From assembly GCA_023430705.1 (NCBI GenBank), contig JAEYZJ010000262.1:1-9697 (forward strand): a stretch of DNA of 9,697 nucleotides. Direction: 5' to 3'. This document shows positions 6,894-9,697 of this stretch, piece after piece (position 1 is the stretch's first letter; every line of letters begins with the position of its first letter). Both the position numbers and the translations under genes were made by a program. This DNA is from Pseudomonadota bacterium (GTDB lineage Bacteria; Pseudomonadota; Alphaproteobacteria; Rhizobiales; Devosiaceae). Under the pieces are notes generated by a model. The model was not told where the DNA came from. It made no database searches and saw only the letters and a list, made by a program, of their open reading frames with translations.

Positions 6894-7379
6894 CTACTCG
6901 GCCTTGTCGGCGCTGTCTGAATTCAGCTGGCCGTACTTCTCAGCACCGATCGTATTGAGCAACTGCAGCTGGCTCTCGAGGAAGTCGATATGACCTTCCT
7001 CATCGGCAAGAAGCTCCTCGAACAGGTTCTTGGTGACATAGTCGCCAAGCGACTCGCAGAGTTCGCGGCTGGCTTTGTAGGCCTTGCGTGCATCGTACTC
7101 GCCGGCGAGATCGCATTCGAGCACTTCCTTGATGCTCTGACCGATGCGAAGCGGGGCGACGCGCTGAAGGTTGGGATGACCCTCGAGGAAGATGATGCGC
7201 TCGATCAGCTTGTCGGCGTGGTGCATCTCCTCGATGGACTCCGCGCGCTCCTTGGACGCCAGTCGGGTGTACCCCCAGTCCTGAAGGATGCGGAAGTGTA
7301 CCCAGTACTGATTCACGGCACCGAGCTCGAGGAACAAGGCCTCGTTAAGCCGCTCGATGACCTGCGCTTCGCCTTTCAT
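6894..7379 (-). CDS. bfr: bacterioferritin
   Basis: Iron storage protein that forms a 24-subunit hollow shell, oxidises Fe(II) and stores it as a ferric mineral; cytoplasmic, 161 aa, standard length. All ferroxidase ligands are present: Glu18, Glu51, His54, Glu94, Glu127 and His130. Met52, the axial ligand of the inter-subunit haem, is also present (EEMHHADK), so this should be a true haem-containing bacterioferritin. The start at 7379 is firm: MKGEAQVIERLN is the classical N-terminus and GGAGGT lies just upstream. The frame is open 15 codons further to 7424, but that part lies inside bfd and before the ribosome binding site. It follows bfd in the same transcript, overlapping its 3' end by 35 bp in another frame, and ends before a clear terminator. 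Confidence 0.96.
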   Translation of the reverse strand: MKGEAQVIERLNEALFLELGAVNQYWVHFRILQDWGYTRLASKERAESIEEMHHADKLIERIIFLEGHPNLQRVAPLRIGQSIKEVLECDLAGEYDARKAYKASRELCESLGDYVTKNLFEELLADEEGHIDFLESQLQLLNTIGAEKYGQLNSDSADKAE

Positions 7380-7659
7380 TCCGACCTCCATGGCGTTTGC
7401 GACGCATGGCCGAAAGCCGCGCATGAACCGGATGGGGTTCGGCGGGCGGCTGTTCGGACATTTGAAGGTGGTACTCTTCAGTCACCGCGAGGATAATGTC
7501 CACCACATTCGGAACGCAGCCAGCGCATTTGCAGCGCTTGTTGAGCTCCCGGTAGACCATGGCGGGAACGATGATCTGCCACGGATCCTCCTGCAACAGG
7601 CCCACAATGATCTGCTTGATCTCCCTGTCGGTGATCACGTTGCATTGGCAGACTAGCAT
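7345..7659 (-). CDS. bfd: bacterioferritin-associated ferredoxin
   Basis: Small [2Fe-2S] ferredoxin that docks on Bfr near its haem and passes electrons inward to release stored iron. The product is 104 aa. Cluster ligands are Cys4 and Cys6 (MLVCQC) and Cys45 and Cys48 in the RCKCAGCVPNVV segment; Cys43 is an extra cysteine beside them. The helix-turn-helix-like BFD fold (NVITDREIKQII and VPNVVDIILAV) is clear. After about residue 70 the chain continues in a Pro/His then Arg-rich tail (MRRKRHGGRNERR). E. coli Bfd, from memory about 64 aa, lacks this. The last 35 bases of the gene overlap the bfr start region. ATG 7659 is fixed by the family N-terminus and is the only start codon after the upstream in-frame stop, although no good Shine-Dalgarno precedes it. 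Confidence 0.88.
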   Translation of the reverse strand: MLVCQCNVITDREIKQIIVGLLQEDPWQIIVPAMVYRELNKRCKCAGCVPNVVDIILAVTEEYHLQMSEQPPAEPHPVHARLSAMRRKRHGGRNERRSAGHRAA

Positions 7660-7691
7660 TGGGCAGGCGGAGGCTCTCTCGGTTTCCTCCG

Positions 7692-7720
7692 ATAAAACTC
7701 CTCAAAAACTTGATTGTCAA
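7692..7720 (-). promoter_or_regulatory. sigma70-type promoter of bfd-bfr
   Basis: On the minus strand there is a perfect -35 hexamer TTGACA (7715-7720), a 17-base spacer, and a -10 hexamer TTTTAT (7692-7697, 4 of 6 matches to TATAAT). Transcription would start near 7685, giving a leader of about 25 bases before the bfd ATG. It is the clearest promoter in the window. Confidence 0.7.
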
Positions 7721-7725
7721 TGTCA
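7710..7725. promoter_or_regulatory. candidate iron-responsive operator over the bfd -35
   Basis: TGATTGTCAATGTCA (7711-7725) fits the TGA-N9-TCA pattern described for the rhizobial iron regulator RirA. A dyad TTGA-TTG-TCAA (7710-7720) lies inside it. Both cover the -35 hexamer of the bfd promoter, so a bound protein would block transcription. The pattern has only six fixed bases, so this stays a candidate. Regulation of bfr/bfd by iron is well known in general. Confidence 0.4.
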
Positions 7726-7826
7726 GTTATTGGGCGGGATCGTCGAATGGAGCGGGGTTGGGGCAGGTCGAACGGTGGCGCTCCCGGCCAGCCTGGCTTT
7801 CTGGCCCGTCACAAGGACCTACTGGC

Positions 7827-7844
7827 GAGCAGTCGAGACTGCTC
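7827..7844 (-). terminator. hairpin at the end of the DUF599 gene
   Basis: GAGCAGTC (7827-7834) and GACTGCTC (7837-7844) are perfect inverted repeats, giving a 7-bp stem with a CGAG-type loop. The stem overlaps the TGA stop codon (7843-7845) of the DUF599 gene on the minus strand. No T run follows, so termination is uncertain. A second repeat, GGCCAG/CTGGCC at 7786-7806, lies just downstream. Confidence 0.45.
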
Positions 7845-8529
7845 AGCCGCCTTCCTTCTCACGCCGGCTGGCGAGCACCGCAACCGATGCCGCGACGCGG
7901 TGTGCGCTCGAGAAAAACTCGCGGTGGATCAGAAAGAGGACGGTGATGAGGCTTGCAGCGACCGCCACCCACTCGGACGCGAACCAGAACACCATCGGCA
8001 CCGCGAAGTAGTAGGCGCGAATGCCGTTGTTGAAGTTCTTCGCGGCCAGCGTGTTGAGCTGGGCGATGGCATCGATCTCGTCGGGCGTCGTGCGCTCCGA
8101 ATGCTCGATCGCACCCAGCAGGATGCAGAAGTGGTTGAACTGCCTGAGCGCCAGGGTGAACGAGAAGAAGCTCAGCACGAACACGGCCAGCGTCGCGAAC
8201 AGGTGGATCTGCACCTCCTGGATCGAATAGTCGGTCCTGATGCCTACCGCGGTGAGCGTATCCATCAGCGTCGTGAGGTTGCCGAAGGCGGTGAACACGC
8301 CAAGCGCCAGGATCGAGGAGGTCGAGGCGAGGAAGCTCACAGACCCCATCAAGTTGCCCGCCAGGATCGCGTCGAGTGGGGTGTCTCGCCTGACCGCGTT
8401 TGCCACCCAGCGGCGGCGCTGCATCGACATGATCACCGACAGCGACGGCCGCCGTCGTTCCAGCAGCGGCACGCCATAATTGTAGGCAAACCAGCAGAGC
8501 AGCGGAAAAATCGTCGTAACCAAGGTCAT
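7843..8529 (-). CDS. DUF599 family integral membrane protein
   Basis: Function unknown; predicted inner-membrane protein of 228 aa, the normal length for DUF599. About four hydrophobic helices are visible: residues 3-22, about 54-82 (ILAGNLMGSVSFLASTSSIL and on), about 108-130 (HLFATLAVFVLSFFSFTLAL) and about 170-200 (YFAVPMVFWFASEWVAVAAS and on). The loop between helices 3 and 4 holds the conserved-looking RQFNHFCILLGAIE and NNGIRAYYF segments. The region after helix 1 (RRRPSLSVIMSMQRRRWV) is basic, which suggests a cytoplasmic side by the positive-inside rule. ATG 8529 is the natural start because it begins helix 1, but no Shine-Dalgarno is evident; a hairpin lies just upstream. The downstream bfd-bfr promoter shows it is not needed for that operon. 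Confidence 0.87.
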   Translation of the reverse strand: MTLVTTIFPLLCWFAYNYGVPLLERRRPSLSVIMSMQRRRWVANAVRRDTPLDAILAGNLMGSVSFLASTSSILALGVFTAFGNLTTLMDTLTAVGIRTDYSIQEVQIHLFATLAVFVLSFFSFTLALRQFNHFCILLGAIEHSERTTPDEIDAIAQLNTLAAKNFNNGIRAYYFAVPMVFWFASEWVAVAASLITVLFLIHREFFSSAHRVAASVAVLASRREKEGG

Positions 8530-8534
8530 CGGAC

Positions 8535-8562
8535 GGGAGCCCCCGGAGAATCGGTGGCTCCC
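8535..8562 (-). promoter_or_regulatory. hairpin just upstream of the DUF599 start
   Basis: GGGAGCC (8535-8541) pairs with GGCTCCC (8556-8562). After one mismatch, CCG/CGG adds three more pairs, leaving a 6-base loop. The stem ends 5 bases before the ATG and covers every purine-rich stretch that could bind the ribosome. A TATAAG -10-like hexamer (8562-8567, minus strand) abuts it, without a clear -35. It could be a leader hairpin or a DNA operator; the function is inferred. Confidence 0.4.
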
Positions 8563-8600
8563 TTATAGCGCGATGACGCCTAGCTTTCCCTAGAGGGCTT

Positions 8601-8624
8601 CGGGTCGCGCTGTAAGGCGACCCG
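8601..8624 (-). terminator. possible terminator hairpin after the Tas-type reductase gene
   Basis: A perfect 8-bp stem, CGGGTCGC (8601-8608) and GCGACCCG (8617-8624), with an 8-base loop lies 26 bases beyond the stop codon of the minus-strand reductase gene. No T run follows on the minus strand, so it is a weak intrinsic terminator at best. It sits between two copies of CCCTAGAGGG (8588-8597 and 8649-8658). Confidence 0.45.
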
Positions 8625-8650
8625 CCGCCGAGAGACCCCTGCCTGCAGCC

Positions 8651-9694
8651 CTAGAGGGTGCGTGGAAAGCGCATGAAGATCTGCTGGATGCCGTTCAGGA
8701 CCTCCTCGGAGAGGGTCAGGTCGGCCGCGGCGATATCCGTCTTCAGTTGCTCCATTGTTGTCGCGCCGATGATCACCGAGGTCATGAATGGTTTGGTCAG
8801 GCAGAAGGCGATGGCCATCTGGTTGACGTCGAGCCCGTGCTGGCCTGCAAGCTCGATATAGGCGCGGATCGCCGGTTCGGTGAACGGGTTCGAGCGGTAA
8901 TTGCCGCGGGGGTTGGATACGTCGCCGCGCGAGCCGGGCGGAATGACGCCGCCGAGGTACTTGCCGCTGATCGCGCCGGCGGCCAGCGGGGAGTAGGCAA
9001 GCAGCCCGACATCCTCATGGTAGGCGAGCTCGGCGAGGTCGAGGTCGTAGTAGCGGCGCAGGAAGTTGTACTCGTTCTGGATGGTCTGGACCCGGGGAAG
9101 GCCAAGCTCCATCGACAGCTTGAGGTACTGCATCGTTCCCCAGGCCGTCTCGTTGGAGAGGCCGAAGTGGAGGATCTTGCCCTCCTTCACGAGCTCGCCC
9201 ATCGCCTGAAGCACTTCGAGCATGTTGGGGAGCACGCTGTCGCGGTCCTGCTTATAGGGATCGTAGTCCCAGGAGCCTTCCCAGTGGTAGTGGCCGCGGC
9301 GGGGCCAGTGAATCTGGTAGAGGTCTATGCGGTCGGTGCGGAGCCGGCGCAGGCTGCCTTCCACGGCCTCGCGCACGCCGGCGCCGTCGATACCGCGTCC
9401 CCCGCGCACCCACGGACGCCCGCCGCCCGCAACCTTGCTGGCGAGCACGATCTGGTCACGCTTGCCGGTCTTGGCGAACCAGCTGCCGATGATCTCCTCG
9501 GTCTTGCCGTAGGTCGATGCATCCGGCGGAACCGCGTACATTTCGGCCGTATCGAAGAAGTTGATGCCGCGGTCGATGGCATAGTCCATCTGGGCATGGC
9601 CCTCGGCCTCGGTATTCTGCTTGCCCCATGTCATGGTGCCAAGGCAGATCTCGGAGACCATCACGTCAGTGCGGCCGAGCTTCTTCATCTTCAT
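8651..9694 (-). CDS. tas: aldo/keto reductase, Tas-like (5' end at the window edge)
   Basis: NAD(P)H-dependent oxidoreductase with the AKR fold, cytoplasmic, 347 aa, matching the length of E. coli Tas (about 346 aa, from memory). Shared blocks are LGTMTWGKQN, AQMDYAIDRGINFFDTAEMY, the long insert after LYQIHWPRRG, FGLSNETAWG, TIQNEYNFL, LLAYSPLAAG, ISGKYLGG and GATTMEQLKT. The catalytic tetrad is complete: Asp48, Tyr53, Lys87 and His129. The natural substrate of Tas-type enzymes is not established. The start is taken as ATG 9694, with ATG 9688 two codons later also possible. The ribosome binding site is outside the window and the frame is still open at 9697, so a slightly longer protein cannot be excluded. 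It is only distantly like the YajO-type reductase at 5375-6355, so the two are not a recent duplication. Confidence 0.9.
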   Translation of the reverse strand: MKMKKLGRTDVMVSEICLGTMTWGKQNTEAEGHAQMDYAIDRGINFFDTAEMYAVPPDASTYGKTEEIIGSWFAKTGKRDQIVLASKVAGGGRPWVRGGRGIDGAGVREAVEGSLRRLRTDRIDLYQIHWPRRGHYHWEGSWDYDPYKQDRDSVLPNMLEVLQAMGELVKEGKILHFGLSNETAWGTMQYLKLSMELGLPRVQTIQNEYNFLRRYYDLDLAELAYHEDVGLLAYSPLAAGAISGKYLGGVIPPGSRGDVSNPRGNYRSNPFTEPAIRAYIELAGQHGLDVNQMAIAFCLTKPFMTSVIIGATTMEQLKTDIAAADLTLSEEVLNGIQQIFMRFPRTL

Positions 9695-9697
9695 CTG

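Noticed and set aside
7668..7691. A CGGAGG/CCTCCG hairpin upstream of bfd that would pair a Shine-Dalgarno-like GGAGG with an anti-SD-like arm.
   Set aside because: The GGAGG lies about 26 bases from the ATG, too far to serve it. The promoter at 7692-7720 puts the transcription start near 7685, so most of the 5' arm would not be in the mRNA.
1..9697. The idea that the two aldo/keto reductases, VOC protein, DUF2059, DUF599 and bacterioferritin form one new defence or detoxification system.
   Set aside because: The genes alternate in strand, have separate terminators or promoters, and belong to common, widely scattered families. Nothing in the sequence links them beyond proximity.

Overview
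The window is ordinary chromosomal DNA from a GC-rich Gram-negative bacterium, most likely an alphaproteobacterium and probably of the rhizobial branch (Hyphomicrobiales). The reasons are the 3' tail of a 5S rRNA at the left edge, the compact GC-rich genes, a stand-alone LigC-type ATP-dependent DNA ligase, a DUF599 membrane protein, and a bacterioferritin whose sequence, from memory, looks like rhizobial ones. The order-level placement is inference.

Layout from left to right. (1) Bases 1 to about 47 are the end of a 5S rRNA, followed by a strong intrinsic terminator at 91-119, so the window starts at the end of an rRNA operon. (2) Immediately downstream lies a TPR-containing O-GlcNAc-transferase/SPINDLY-like glycosyltransferase (+). 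It converges, with 4 bp between the genes, on a LigC-type DNA ligase (-). (3) A secreted alpha/beta-hydrolase (+) is divergent from the ligase and converges on an exported DUF2059 protein (-). (4) A YajO-type aldo/keto reductase (+) is divergent from the DUF2059 gene and converges on a VOC/glyoxalase-like metalloprotein (-). (5) A bfd-bfr iron storage operon (-) has a recognisable sigma70-type promoter, a 35-bp gene overlap and its own intrinsic terminator. (6) A DUF599 four-helix membrane protein (-) and a Tas-type aldo/keto reductase (-) fill the right end. The Tas reading frame runs to the window edge.

How they work together: the only clear functional unit is bfd-bfr, where Bfd (a [2Fe-2S] ferredoxin) drives release of iron from the Bfr shell. 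The rest are mostly single-gene units in alternating orientation. There is a loose stress or detoxification flavour (two aldo/keto reductases, a VOC protein, iron storage, a repair ligase), but nothing in the layout shows that these genes act as one pathway.

I found no mobile elements, CRISPR arrays, tRNAs or phage genes, and no convincing new system. The longest stretch without a gene is about 180 bp. The points most worth a second look are small: the candidate iron-responsive operator over the bfd promoter, the bfd/bfr overlap, hairpins next to several starts, and unusual residues in the glycosyltransferase and hydrolase active-site motifs.
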